Shown here: one piece after another, positions 1 to 7,063 of the stretch | Layout: the number at the start of each line of letters is the position of its first letter | Numbering within the stretch: position 1 is the stretch's first letter | Origin: Paracoccaceae bacterium | Lineage (GTDB): Bacteria > Pseudomonadota > Alphaproteobacteria > Rhodobacterales > Rhodobacteraceae | Length of the DNA stretch: 13,383 bases | NCBI GenBank assembly: GCA_018647275.1 | Contig: JABGTH010000230.1 | Location: 1-13,383 of the forward strand | Reading direction: 5' to 3' | Notes under the pieces: model-generated | Database searches by the model: none | Told to the model about the DNA's origin: nothing | What the model saw: only the letters and a program-made list of their open reading frames with translations | Program-made: the position numbers and the translations under genes

Positions 1-36
1 CAAGTATACATTCAACATCTGTTCAATCCTTAACGC

Positions 37-2436
37 TTAACCGCGCAATACGCCGCCTGTGGCTTTGGTGACTTTATCAATAACTTTGGCGCTGAGCGCT
101 TCGATATCTTTGTCTTTCAAGTTGCCGTCGCGCGGCTGCAAACGCACTGTGATCGCAAGAGACTTCTTGCCCTCACCCAGTGAGCCGCCGATGAATTCAT
201 CAAACACACGCACACCGTCAATCAATGCCTTGTCAGCACCCACCGCCGCATTGACCAATGCCAACGCATCAACGCCTGAATCCACTACGAAGGCAAAGTC
301 ACGTTCGACCGCCTGTAGATCACTAATGTCCATCGCACGGCGGCTCGCGCCCGATTTGCGTGACAACGGAATTTGCTCTGGATAAATAGTAAAGGCCATC
401 GCGGGGCCCTTCACATTCATCGCCGCCAAGATACGTGGGTGCACTTCACCAAACACGCCCATAACCTTTTTCGGACCAAGGCAGATTATGCCGTGGCGAC
501 CAGGGTGCCACCACTCTGGCGCACCACGATTGATTTGCACCTTTGCAGGCGCACCAATGGCTGCCAACACCGCTTCGGCGTCCGCCTTGGCATCAAACAC
601 ATCAACGTCACGGGACGCACCGTGCACATCCTTTGGACCTGTGCGACCGATCAATAAACCAGACACCTGCAAATGCTCTTCGCCCGGCTCCCCGCCGTCA
701 AAAACAGTACCCACTTCGAACAATGCCATATCGGCAAAACCACGTGCTTGATTGCGTGCTGCGGCTTGCAAAAGCGCTGGCAACAATGCGGGGCGCATGT
801 GGCTCATATCCGCACTGATTGGGTTTTCCAGCATCGTCACATCCGTGCCACCACCAAACAACTTGGCGCTGGCCTGATCGATAAAGCTATAGCTCACACA
901 TTCGTTGTAACCCAGCGCCGCTGCAGTGCGACGCGCAGCAACAAGACGGCGCTGAATTGGGGTCATCACCGGCTTTGGCACACCATCAGTCAGGCGTGGC
1001 AATGGACGACCCTGCAATTTGGTAAGGGAGGCAATTCGCGCAACTTCTTCAACTAGATCCGCTTCGCCCTGCACATCAGGACGCCAGCTCGGAACCTGCG
1101 CCATATCGCCTTCAAGTTTGAAACCGAGAGCGGTCAATGTTTGACGCTGTGTTGATTCAGGAATTTCCATTCCGACCAACGACTGCACGCGTGCCGCATC
1201 CAATTTATAGGCACGTGCCACATCTGGAATCGCACCCGCAATCACCACGTCAGAGGCGTCGCCACCTGCGTGTTTCATGATCATCTGCGTGGCCAATTCA
1301 ACGCCTTGCGGCGTGAATTCAGGGTCAATGCCGCGCTCAAACCGATAGCGTGCATCTGAATTAATCTTGAGCGCGCGACCGGTGTAAGCAGTGCGGACCG
1401 GATCAAAATATGCGGCTTCAACAAATACGTTTACCGTTTCTTCGGTACAGCCAGACGCCGCGCCACCCATGATGCCGCCGATGCTTTCAACACCGTTGTC
1501 GTCAGAAATAACGGTCATGCCTTCAACAAGCGTGTACTCTTTATCATCCAGCGCCGTGATGGTCTCGCCACCCTTTGCTTTGTGAATACGCAAGGCATTG
1601 CCAGCGATCTTATCAGCATCAAACACGTGCAATGGACGGTTTTGGTCGAAGGTGAAAAAGTTAGTCACATCGACCAAGAATGAAATCGGACGCAGACCAA
1701 TGGCGCGCAAGCGATCTTGCAACCATTCTGGGCTTGGGCCGTTTTTGACTCCGCGGATTACGCGACCAAAGAAGACGGGGCATTGATCCAATGTGTCGTC
1801 ATCAATGCTGATACTGACAGGGCAAGAGAACGTGCCATCATAGTGTACTTCTTGCGCAGGCTTCAACTTACCCAAACCGCGGGCTGCCAAATCACGCGCG
1901 ATGCCACGTACGCCCAATGCGTCAGGACGGTTCGGGGTGATTGCGATTTCAATCACTGGATCGACTTTAGCGGGGTCATTTACCGCCAACCAATCCACAA
2001 AAGATTGACCAACTCTACCGTTGTCTAATTCGATGATGCCGTCATGTTCATCTGATAACTCCATCTCGGACTCAGACGCCATCATGCCAAAGCTTTCAAT
2101 CCCACGGATTTTGCCAACGCCAATGGTGATATCAAGGCCCGGCACGTAAACGCCCGGTTTGGCCACAACCACTGTGATCCCTTCACGGGCATTCGGCGCA
2201 CCACAGATGATCTGCTTCATGCCCTCGTCGGTGTCTACCTGACAGACGCGCAAGCGATCAGCGTCGGGATGTTTCTCCGCACTCATGATCTTACCGATTA
2301 CAAAATCGGCCAGCTTCGCGCCGCGATCCTCAACACCTTCCACTTCAAGACCAAGGTCGGTCAAAGCGTATAGGATGTCATCAATCGGAGCTTCTGTTTC
2401 CAGATGATCTTTGAGCCAGGACAACGTGAATTTCAT
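37..2436 (-). CDS. pheT: Phenylalanyl-tRNA synthetase beta subunit
   Basis: PheT is the large subunit of the cytoplasmic (alpha-beta)2 phenylalanyl-tRNA synthetase, which charges tRNA-Phe with phenylalanine using ATP. The 799-residue product has the usual bacterial length and domain order. It opens with MKFTLSWLKDHL, carries an OB-fold tRNA-binding domain at about residues 40-150 (IGKI.....HPDADRLRVCQVDT), then the B3/B4 editing and B5 regions (WRPDVQGEADLVEEVARI near 455-470). It ends in a ferredoxin-like anticodon-binding domain over about the last 95 residues (AVERDFAFVVD to GGVLRG). The ATG at 2436 is preceded by AAAGG about nine bases upstream. Its partner pheS lies upstream on the same strand but is separated by a dead esterase gene and two hairpins, so pheT may depend on read-through or its own promoter. 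The identification is certain. Confidence 0.98.
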   Translation of the reverse strand: MKFTLSWLKDHLETEAPIDDILYALTDLGLEVEGVEDRGAKLADFVIGKIMSAEKHPDADRLRVCQVDTDEGMKQIICGAPNAREGITVVVAKPGVYVPGLDITIGVGKIRGIESFGMMASESEMELSDEHDGIIELDNGRVGQSFVDWLAVNDPAKVDPVIEIAITPNRPDALGVRGIARDLAARGLGKLKPAQEVHYDGTFSCPVSISIDDDTLDQCPVFFGRVIRGVKNGPSPEWLQDRLRAIGLRPISFLVDVTNFFTFDQNRPLHVFDADKIAGNALRIHKAKGGETITALDDKEYTLVEGMTVISDDNGVESIGGIMGGAASGCTEETVNVFVEAAYFDPVRTAYTGRALKINSDARYRFERGIDPEFTPQGVELATQMIMKHAGGDASDVVIAGAIPDVARAYKLDAARVQSLVGMEIPESTQRQTLTALGFKLEGDMAQVPSWRPDVQGEADLVEEVARIASLTKLQGRPLPRLTDGVPKPVMTPIQRRLVAARRTAAALGYNECVSYSFIDQASAKLFGGGTDVTMLENPISADMSHMRPALLPALLQAAARNQARGFADMALFEVGTVFDGGEPGEEHLQVSGLLIGRTGPKDVHGASRDVDVFDAKADAEAVLAAIGAPAKVQINRGAPEWWHPGRHGIICLGPKKVMGVFGEVHPRILAAMNVKGPAMAFTIYPEQIPLSRKSGASRRAMDISDLQAVERDFAFVVDSGVDALALVNAAVGADKALIDGVRVFDEFIGGSLGEGKKSLAITVRLQPRDGNLKDKDIEALSAKVIDKVTKATGGVLRG

Positions 2437-2454
2437 GAGACTGCACCTTTGGAC

Positions 2455-2494
2455 GCCCGACTGTCGGGCCGTGTTATGAATTGCCTACGGCAAT
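2455..2494 (-). repeat. Two tandem 6-3-6 hairpins upstream of pheT
   Basis: Two perfect short inverted repeats sit 10 bases apart just upstream of pheT. One is GCCCGA-CTG-TCGGGC at 2455-2469 and the other is ATTGCC-TAC-GGCAAT at 2480-2494 (plus-strand reading). Each has a six-base stem and a three-base loop. They would form adjacent hairpins in the pheT leader RNA, ending about 18 bases before the start codon, upstream of the ribosome binding site. Neither is followed by a run of T, so they do not look like intrinsic terminators. RNA processing, mRNA stability or translation control are possible roles, and none is shown by the sequence. Confidence 0.5.
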
Positions 2495-3409
2495 GGCAAA
2501 TAATGGGCAAAAGTGCAAGTGGCAGCTGTTGGTATCAGTAAGATGCATCGACACAATATCGACGTGAAACATACGTTAGCTTTTGGTACTTTTAATGGAT
2601 AGGTGGGTGCCCTTCCCAGCAATTCATCCAACTGTCGCCCAATCCAAACATGCGGAATAAAATGCCCACCGGGTTGTATATCAAGGGCCACATTTTGACC
2701 GCTGCCGCAGTCTTCCCATGTGGTGCGTTGGAAAATCAGGGAACCCACAACATTCCACGCGCCAGCATCTTGGCCCACTCCGCAGTCAAACTTATCACGC
2801 CATAATTTCACGGGGTATGTCGTGTCCCCACCCGTCCCAAACGGAAAACACATTACAATGTCATTAGTCCCATGCACATGGCGCATTTTACGCGGCGCTT
2901 GGGGGCATTCAACATCTTGATCTAAACTCCCTGAGATCCCGAGCAAGGCCGCGACATCATTACCGTCTTCACAAATATACCGCCAAGCCATTGCAGACCC
3001 AAAGGAATATCCAGAGACCAAAGTTCAATCCTTATCAATGAGATAATTCTTGGCAACGCCCTCTAAAGCCGCAGCCCCAAACGGAAAATCATCAGTTTCA
3101 CTATCCCAGAAATCCCATATCTTACGATTATCGTTCGACGCAACCAACAACACGCCACGACGACGTGTTGCGCCCGAAATCCGGTCATGCTGAACCGGCA
3201 AAGCGCCAGTGCGCAGCCAGCCATAAAAAATGCATCAAAACAGTCAGTCGCGCCTTGCCGTCCCAATCGGCAGGGACTTTGACGTGATAACTACGACCAC
3301 TGTCCAGTTCGCAGGGAGTATCAAGCTGACAACCAGCATTTTGCGAATTTTGTGCAAAAGCAGAGGTGGAGAAAAGAGTGATCATTAAGGTGATGGATTT
3401 AATATTCAC
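2485..3409 (-). pseudogene. Broken secreted esterase (LpqC / PHB depolymerase-like)
   Basis: These are the remains of an alpha/beta-hydrolase of the LpqC/polyhydroxybutyrate depolymerase-like esterase group. A GTG at 3409 opens a signal peptide (ITLMITLFSTSAFA, cleavage likely before Q20) and the sequence runs to VPADWDGKARLTVLMHF. The frame is then lost in a run of six T (plus strand 3225-3230). With one T fewer it reads on as MHFYGWLRTGALPVQHDRI and continues through SNDNRKIWDFWDSETDDFPF to LIDKD. A TGA stop follows at 3027-3025, after which the same frame continues with TLVSGYSFGSAMAW. The serine nucleophile motif G-Y-S-F-G, the Asp in HGTNDIVMCF and the His in PGGHFIP are all still present. 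The C-terminus runs past the expected end after APTYP into unrelated sequence, so the original stop also seems lost. Substrate is unknown. It lies between pheS and pheT on the same strand. Confidence 0.85.
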
Positions 3410-3449
3410 ACGCTAGACATCAGCGCAGAAATGTCTCCTCACAATAACG

Positions 3450-3484
3450 TGGCGACCCATATTCAAAAGAATAACGGCTCGCCA
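3450..3484 (-). other. Hairpin just after pheS
   Basis: About five bases after the pheS stop codon the minus-strand RNA can fold into an imperfect hairpin. The outer stem is TGGCGA/TCGCCA, followed by CC/GG and an inner TATTC/GAATA stem closed by a TTTT loop, with small internal mismatches between them. No T-run follows the 3' arm, so it is not a standard intrinsic terminator. It could protect the pheS 3' end or lower read-through towards pheT, but this is inference. Confidence 0.35.
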
Positions 3485-3489
3485 GTCAA

Positions 3490-4563
3490 TCACTTACTCA
3501 AACCGCCACGCAATGTTGGCATATCCAAAGATGCAAAGCCGTAGTGACGTAACCAACGCAGGTCGCTGTCAAAGAATGCGCGCAAATCTGGAATACCGTA
3601 TTTCAACATCGCGATCCGGTCGATCCCCATGCCAAAGGCAAAGCCCTGCCATTCATTCGGATCAATGCCGCCAGCCTGCAACACCTTCGGGTGCACCATG
3701 CCAGAACCAAGGATTTCGAGCCAATCATCGCCCTCACCCACCTTCAAAGTGCCACCTTCCCATGAGCAGCGAATATCGACTTCTGCTGATGGTTCAGTGA
3801 ACGGGAAGTGGGAGGCGCGGAAGCGGATGTCGACGTTGTCGACCTCGAAATAAGACTTCACAAACTCTTCGAGAACCCATTTCAGGTTCGCCATTGAGAT
3901 GTCTTTGTCGATCGCCAAACCTTCAACCTGATGGAACATCGGTGTGTGGGTTTGGTCATAATCCGCACGGTAAACGCCACCTGGACAAATGATGCGCGTC
4001 GGGGCACCAGTCTTTTCCATAGAACGGATTTGAACCGGAGAAGTGTGTGTGCGCAAAACATGCGGTGGGCGATCATCACCCTCTGCACGGTGCATATAGA
4101 ACGTGTCCATCTCGGCGCGTGCTGGGTGATGGCCGGGGATGTTCAGCGCGTCAAAGTTATACCAATCCGTGTCAATGCGCGGGCCTTCAGCCACCGCAAA
4201 CCCCATCTCAGCGAAGATGGCTGTCACCTCTTCTTGGACCTGAGAAATCGGGTGGATTGTACCCATCGGACGTTCGCGTGCTGGCAAAGTAACGTCCAGC
4301 CATTCGTTGCGCAGACGTTCGTCCAATGCGGCGTCCGCCAAACCAGATTTCTTAGCGGCCAATGCGCTGTTGATCTCGTCCTTAAGCGCGTTCAGGGCAG
4401 GACCTGCAGCTTGGCGCTCTTCTGGGGTCATCTTGCCCAGCTCACGCATTTTCAGCGCGACTTCACCTTTTTTGCCAACGGCAGCAAGGCGGATGTCTTC
4501 CAACACAGCCTCATCAGCAGCGTTTGCGATTTGATCTAGATATTTGGCTTTAAGATCGTCCAT
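3490..4563 (-). CDS. pheS: Phenylalanyl-tRNA synthetase alpha subunit
   Basis: PheS is the catalytic subunit of phenylalanyl-tRNA synthetase and works in the cytoplasm with PheT. The product of 357 residues has the usual family length. Residues 1-85 form the N-terminal helical coiled-coil region that contacts tRNA. The class II aminoacyl-tRNA synthetase core follows, with motif 2 around residues 197-215 (VYRADYDQTHTPMFHQVEG), the phenylalanine-pocket segment FPFTEPS at 253-259, GSGMVHPKVL at 286-295 and motif 3 GFAFGMGIDRIAM at 307-319. The frame extends 20 codons further upstream, but the ATG at 4563 is preceded by CGGAGG at good spacing and matches the family N-terminus MDDL, so it is chosen as the start. 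rsgA lies divergently upstream, 134 bases away. Confidence 0.98.
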   Translation of the reverse strand: MDDLKAKYLDQIANAADEAVLEDIRLAAVGKKGEVALKMRELGKMTPEERQAAGPALNALKDEINSALAAKKSGLADAALDERLRNEWLDVTLPARERPMGTIHPISQVQEEVTAIFAEMGFAVAEGPRIDTDWYNFDALNIPGHHPARAEMDTFYMHRAEGDDRPPHVLRTHTSPVQIRSMEKTGAPTRIICPGGVYRADYDQTHTPMFHQVEGLAIDKDISMANLKWVLEEFVKSYFEVDNVDIRFRASHFPFTEPSAEVDIRCSWEGGTLKVGEGDDWLEILGSGMVHPKVLQAGGIDPNEWQGFAFGMGIDRIAMLKYGIPDLRAFFDSDLRWLRHYGFASLDMPTLRGGLSK

Positions 4564-4697
4564 GACGGCCTCCGAAAAATGCTTATGCTCTGCTAGCGTT
4601 GCGAAGCGTTGATTGCAAGTCACACGCGCAACCTTGCCCCCTTACGCTGGAACGGTTTGTCCGCTATTCCCTGAGTAACCTAAGTGAAAGCGCATAA

Positions 4698-5768
4698 ATG
4701 ACACGGGACACTTCCCAAAATCAGCCCCAGACGGATATCAACACCGATACCGCACCAACACTTCTTGAGTTGCTGGGTTGGCAGCCATTTTTTGCAGATC
4801 AATTGGATGAAGATGAGATGGCGCTGACGCCCCCCGCCCGTGTGACCCAAGTGCACCGCAACTCGTTGCATGTGGTTGGTGAAACGGTTGACACAACGAT
4901 TGTGTACCCAGACACGGAAATTACCGTTGGCGACTGGATCCTGATCAACGAGGCACAGACCAAGCCAGTGCGCGTACTGGATCGTCAAAGTCTGATCAAA
5001 CGGCGCGGCGCGGGTCATGACCGCCAAGTTCAAATGATTGCGGCGAACCTTGATACATCGTTCATCGTGTCCTCGTGTAATCGTGATTTCAACGTGGCGC
5101 GTATCGAACGCTATATCGCTTTGGCCTTTGAGGCAGGCGTTGATCCAGTGATCGTGCTGACAAAAGCCGATCTGTGCGATGACGTGGAACCCTTTGTAAC
5201 GGCTGCGACTGCAATCTCGAACAAAGTACCCGTCTTGGTGCTGAACGCGCTAAGCGATGCGCCAAAGCGCGAGTTGGCGAAGTGGTGCAAGGTGGGGCAA
5301 ACCGTTGCCTTTCTTGGGTCTTCCGGCGTTGGTAAATCCACATTGGTGAATGCGCTGGCAGGATCAGAGGTTGATACCCAAGGCGTACGTGAAGCCGATG
5401 CTCGGGGACGTCACACGACGACCAGCCGTCACCTTCACATAACCCACGACAGCTGCGCGGTCCTTGATACACCAGGGATGCGCGAGTTGCAGGTGACCGA
5501 TGCGGCGTCAGGGATCAGCGATCTGTTTCCTGATCTGCACAACTTATCACTTGAGTGTAAATTCTCGGATTGCAGTCATCAGGTTGAACCGGGCTGCGCC
5601 ATACTCGCGGCGATTAAGGCGGGCAAAATCGATACCGAACGTTTGGCGCGGTGGAGCAAATTGGCGACCGAAGAACAAGCCAACTCAGAGTCGTTAGCGC
5701 GGCGCAAGTTCAAAGAAAAGAAGATGGGCAAAACCATCAAACCGCCGAAAAAGAAGAAGAAGAGATAA
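4698..5768 (+). CDS. rsgA: Ribosome small subunit-dependent GTPase A
   Basis: RsgA (YjeQ/YloQ) is a GTPase that binds the 30S subunit late in its assembly and checks the decoding centre. The 356-residue product shows the circularly permuted GTPase order that defines the family. An OB-fold covers about residues 45-105, then come G4 TKAD at 155-158, G1 GSSGVGKST at 207-215, the G2 stretch RHTTTSRH at 238-245 and G3 DTPG at 257-260. The C-terminal zinc site is formed by C287, C292, H294 and C300. The tail is strongly basic (PPKKKKKR), as expected for an RNA-contacting end. The Shine-Dalgarno sequence is weak. The gene is on the opposite strand from its ribosomal-protein and pheS neighbours and seems to be a single-gene unit. 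An MFS gene remnant begins just after its stop. Confidence 0.97.
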   Translation: MTRDTSQNQPQTDINTDTAPTLLELLGWQPFFADQLDEDEMALTPPARVTQVHRNSLHVVGETVDTTIVYPDTEITVGDWILINEAQTKPVRVLDRQSLIKRRGAGHDRQVQMIAANLDTSFIVSSCNRDFNVARIERYIALAFEAGVDPVIVLTKADLCDDVEPFVTAATAISNKVPVLVLNALSDAPKRELAKWCKVGQTVAFLGSSGVGKSTLVNALAGSEVDTQGVREADARGRHTTTSRHLHITHDSCAVLDTPGMRELQVTDAASGISDLFPDLHNLSLECKFSDCSHQVEPGCAILAAIKAGKIDTERLARWSKLATEEQANSESLARRKFKEKKMGKTIKPPKKKKKR

Positions 5769-5785
5769 AAATGCAGCGGCGTCTT

Positions 5786-5937
5786 CACAACGGTTATCAC
5801 CATCAACATCGCCCCAACGACTTTTTCACTGGCCCCAAAGCTATCGAACAAGCGGGGCATCATGAACGTTAGGCCATAAGCGCCTGCTTGCATAAACGTA
5901 GCGATAAAAAAAGAACAAAGGTTAGGGTGCGGGACAT
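5786..5937 (-). pseudogene. Truncated MFS transporter remnant
   Basis: Only the first ~50 codons of a major facilitator superfamily transporter remain. An ATG at 5937 reads MSRTLTFVLF. One base must be added in a run of seven T (plus strand 5906-5912) to continue into FIATFMQAGAYGLTFMMPRLFDSFGASEKVVGAMLMVITVV, which has the look of the first membrane helix and the start of the second in an alphaproteobacterial MFS protein. Homology then stops abruptly, and the following sequence is the reverse strand of the 3' end of rsgA. The piece is therefore both truncated and frameshifted and cannot encode a transporter. The family assignment rests on my recognition of the N-terminal pattern. It is too short to say what the transporter moved. 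Confidence 0.65.
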
Positions 5938-6029
5938 GCGTGAGGCCGATTATAGTGTCGAATTTCACCCTCTGCCCAGTCAGTGCGTTGCTCAAGCGTA
6001 TTCCATCGGACGAGCGTCCTAAGAAACGC

Positions 6030-6058
6030 AAAAAGCCCCACCAATAAGGCAGGGCTTT
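6030..6058 (-). terminator. Rho-independent terminator of rpmI-rplT
   Basis: On the minus strand an 11-bp stem, AAAGCCCTGCC pairing with GGTGGGGCTTT (two G-T wobbles), closes a five-base TTATT loop and runs into five T. It lies about 25 bases after the rplT stop codon, where the end of the rpmI-rplT transcript is expected. The run of A on the other side gives it some capacity for the opposite direction too. Confidence 0.85.
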
Positions 6059-6082
6059 CTAAATCTTGGGTAACAGTGGCGC

Positions 6083-6448
6083 TTAAGCTGCCAATGCCGC
6101 CTGTGCTTGTGCAACAATTGTGCCGAACGCTTCTGGTTCGTGTACAGCCAAGTCAGCCAAAACCTTACGGTCAACTTCGATGCCTGCAAGTGTCAGACCG
6201 TTGATGAAGCGCGAATATGTAAGCGCTGCGTCGTGGGAGCGTACTGCCGCGTTGATCCGTTGGATCCACAATGCGCGGAAGTTGCGCTTGCGGTTATGAC
6301 GGTCACGGGTTGCATATTGGTTTGCTTTGTCGACCGCTTGGCGTGCGACTTTAAAAGTACTCTTACGGCGGCCATAATAACCTTTGGCAGCTTTGATTAC
6401 TTTTTTGTGACGGGCGTGGGTGACTACGCCACCTTTAACTCTGGACAT
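6083..6448 (-). CDS. rplT: 50S ribosomal protein L20
   Basis: L20 binds 23S rRNA early in assembly of the large ribosomal subunit. The 121-residue product is of normal length and begins MSRVKGGVVTHARHKKVIKAAKGYYGRR, the diagnostic basic N-terminal extension that threads into rRNA. The globular C-terminal half (WIQRINAAVRSHDAALTYSRFINGL) follows. The ATG at 6448 has AAGGA about eight bases upstream. The gene lies 17 bases downstream of rpmI in the conserved rpmI-rplT pair and is followed by a strong intrinsic terminator. pheS often follows rplT directly in alphaproteobacteria, but here rsgA and an MFS remnant come between. Confidence 0.98.
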   Translation of the reverse strand: MSRVKGGVVTHARHKKVIKAAKGYYGRRKSTFKVARQAVDKANQYATRDRHNRKRNFRALWIQRINAAVRSHDAALTYSRFINGLTLAGIEVDRKVLADLAVHEPEAFGTIVAQAQAALAA

Positions 6449-6465
6449 ATCTTATTCCTTCTGGC

Positions 6466-6666
6466 TCAGCGGTCGTAGGGCATGAAGCCCTTGATGATCT
6501 TAGCGTCGGCAGCGCACAGTGCAGTCGTGCCACGCGCGTTACGCAAAAACTTGTTTGTGCGTTTGATCATACCGTGTTGTTTGCCAGCTTGACCTCCGAT
6601 GACCTTACCGGTCGCGGAAATCTTAAAGCGCTTCTTTGCACTTGATTTCGTCTTCATCTTTGGCAT
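6466..6666 (-). CDS. rpmI: 50S ribosomal protein L35
   Basis: L35 is a small basic protein of the 50S subunit. The 66-residue product, MPKMKTKSSAKKRFKISATG to GFMPYDR, has the exact family pattern, including KTKSSAKKRFK and the HGMIKRTNKFLRNARG segment. The open frame extends 15 codons further upstream. The ATG at 6666 is nevertheless clearly the start, because it has AAGGAG six bases upstream and fits the family N-terminus. It is the first gene of the rpmI-rplT transcript. infC, which precedes this pair in many bacteria, is absent. Confidence 0.98.
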   Translation of the reverse strand: MPKMKTKSSAKKRFKISATGKVIGGQAGKQHGMIKRTNKFLRNARGTTALCAADAKIIKGFMPYDR

Positions 6667-6743
6667 TTCCGTCTCCTTAATATTGAGTTCGGTAGTTGCG
6701 CGACTCGGCATGCCATTTAGCCGGACGCGCGGAACGAAGTTGG

Positions 6744-6772
6744 TCTTTAGGCGGACTGGATGATCAGGGCAA
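6744..6772 (-). promoter_or_regulatory. rpmI: Possible sigma-70 promoter of rpmI-rplT
   Basis: On the minus strand a CTTGCCC element (TTGCCC at 6772-6767) is separated by exactly 17 bases from TAAAGA (6749-6744). The -35 is a fair match to the alphaproteobacterial CTTGAC form, and the -10 is a weak match. It would start transcription roughly 70 bases upstream of rpmI. This is a by-eye match only. Apart from this promoter, the 6667-6896 stretch holds a CTAGATCTAG palindrome at 6812-6821 followed on the minus strand by GG-rich sequence and six T, a poor terminator candidate. Confidence 0.3.
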
Positions 6773-6874
6773 GCGCAAATGCTGAGTTTTCCCTAAAAAA
6801 CAGCCAAAACCCTAGATCTAGTGGCCTCAGACACCAGAACCGAAAAGCCTACGGTATAAATTTGGCGACCACGT

Positions 6875-6895
6875 AAAAAAACACATCAGGAATGT
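6875..6895 (-). terminator. Weak terminator-like hairpin with T7
   Basis: Two bases after the stop codon of the small reading frame that follows pyk, the minus strand reads ACAT-TCCTG-ATGT, then G and seven T. The stem is only four base pairs, which is short for an intrinsic terminator. The position and the T-run nevertheless fit the end of the pyk transcript. Confidence 0.3.
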
Positions 6896-6896
6896 C

Positions 6897-7034
6897 CTAC
6901 ACCGCATAGCCTCCTGGCTTTGATTTGATTGCGTACAGAATTAAACAACCCGCGATCAAAATAGTGAAAATGGACGCCCTAGACTTACGACGGTCACTCA
7001 TTGCAGACACCATCGAAGGAATTGAAACATCCAT
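6897..7034 (-). CDS. Possible small single-pass membrane peptide
   Basis: A 45-codon open frame lies 29 bases downstream of pyk on the same strand. Its product begins MDVSIPSMVSAMSDRRKSRA, has a hydrophobic segment FTILIAGCLILYAI and ends KSKPGGYAV. The layout is a basic patch, one membrane helix, then a short polar tail, which is typical of small inner-membrane proteins. In-frame ATG codons at codons 8 and 12 are alternative starts, the latter giving MSDRRKSRAS. No ribosome binding site is convincing: GGGA lies rather far upstream of the first ATG. A weak T-rich hairpin follows the stop. I recognise no family and give no function. It could also be a chance frame. Confidence 0.35.
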   Translation of the reverse strand: MDVSIPSMVSAMSDRRKSRASIFTILIAGCLILYAIKSKPGGYAV

Positions 7035-7063
7035 AACACGTAATCCCTACACCAATCTACGGC

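Noticed and set aside
3063..3266. Separate 67-residue minus-strand open frame within the esterase region
   Set aside because: It is a third frame of the pseudogene. The correct continuation of the esterase lies in another frame that joins the two halves.
3931..4539. Long plus-strand open frame opposite pheS
   Set aside because: It is antisense to a certain gene, and its translation has no recognisable domain. Long antisense frames are common from codon bias.
4564..4623. Twenty-codon upstream extension of pheS, which could be read as a leader peptide
   Set aside because: The family start MDDL at 4563 has a strong CGGAGG site, and the upstream codons are not rich enough in Phe to suggest an attenuator peptide. 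No terminator/antiterminator pair is visible.
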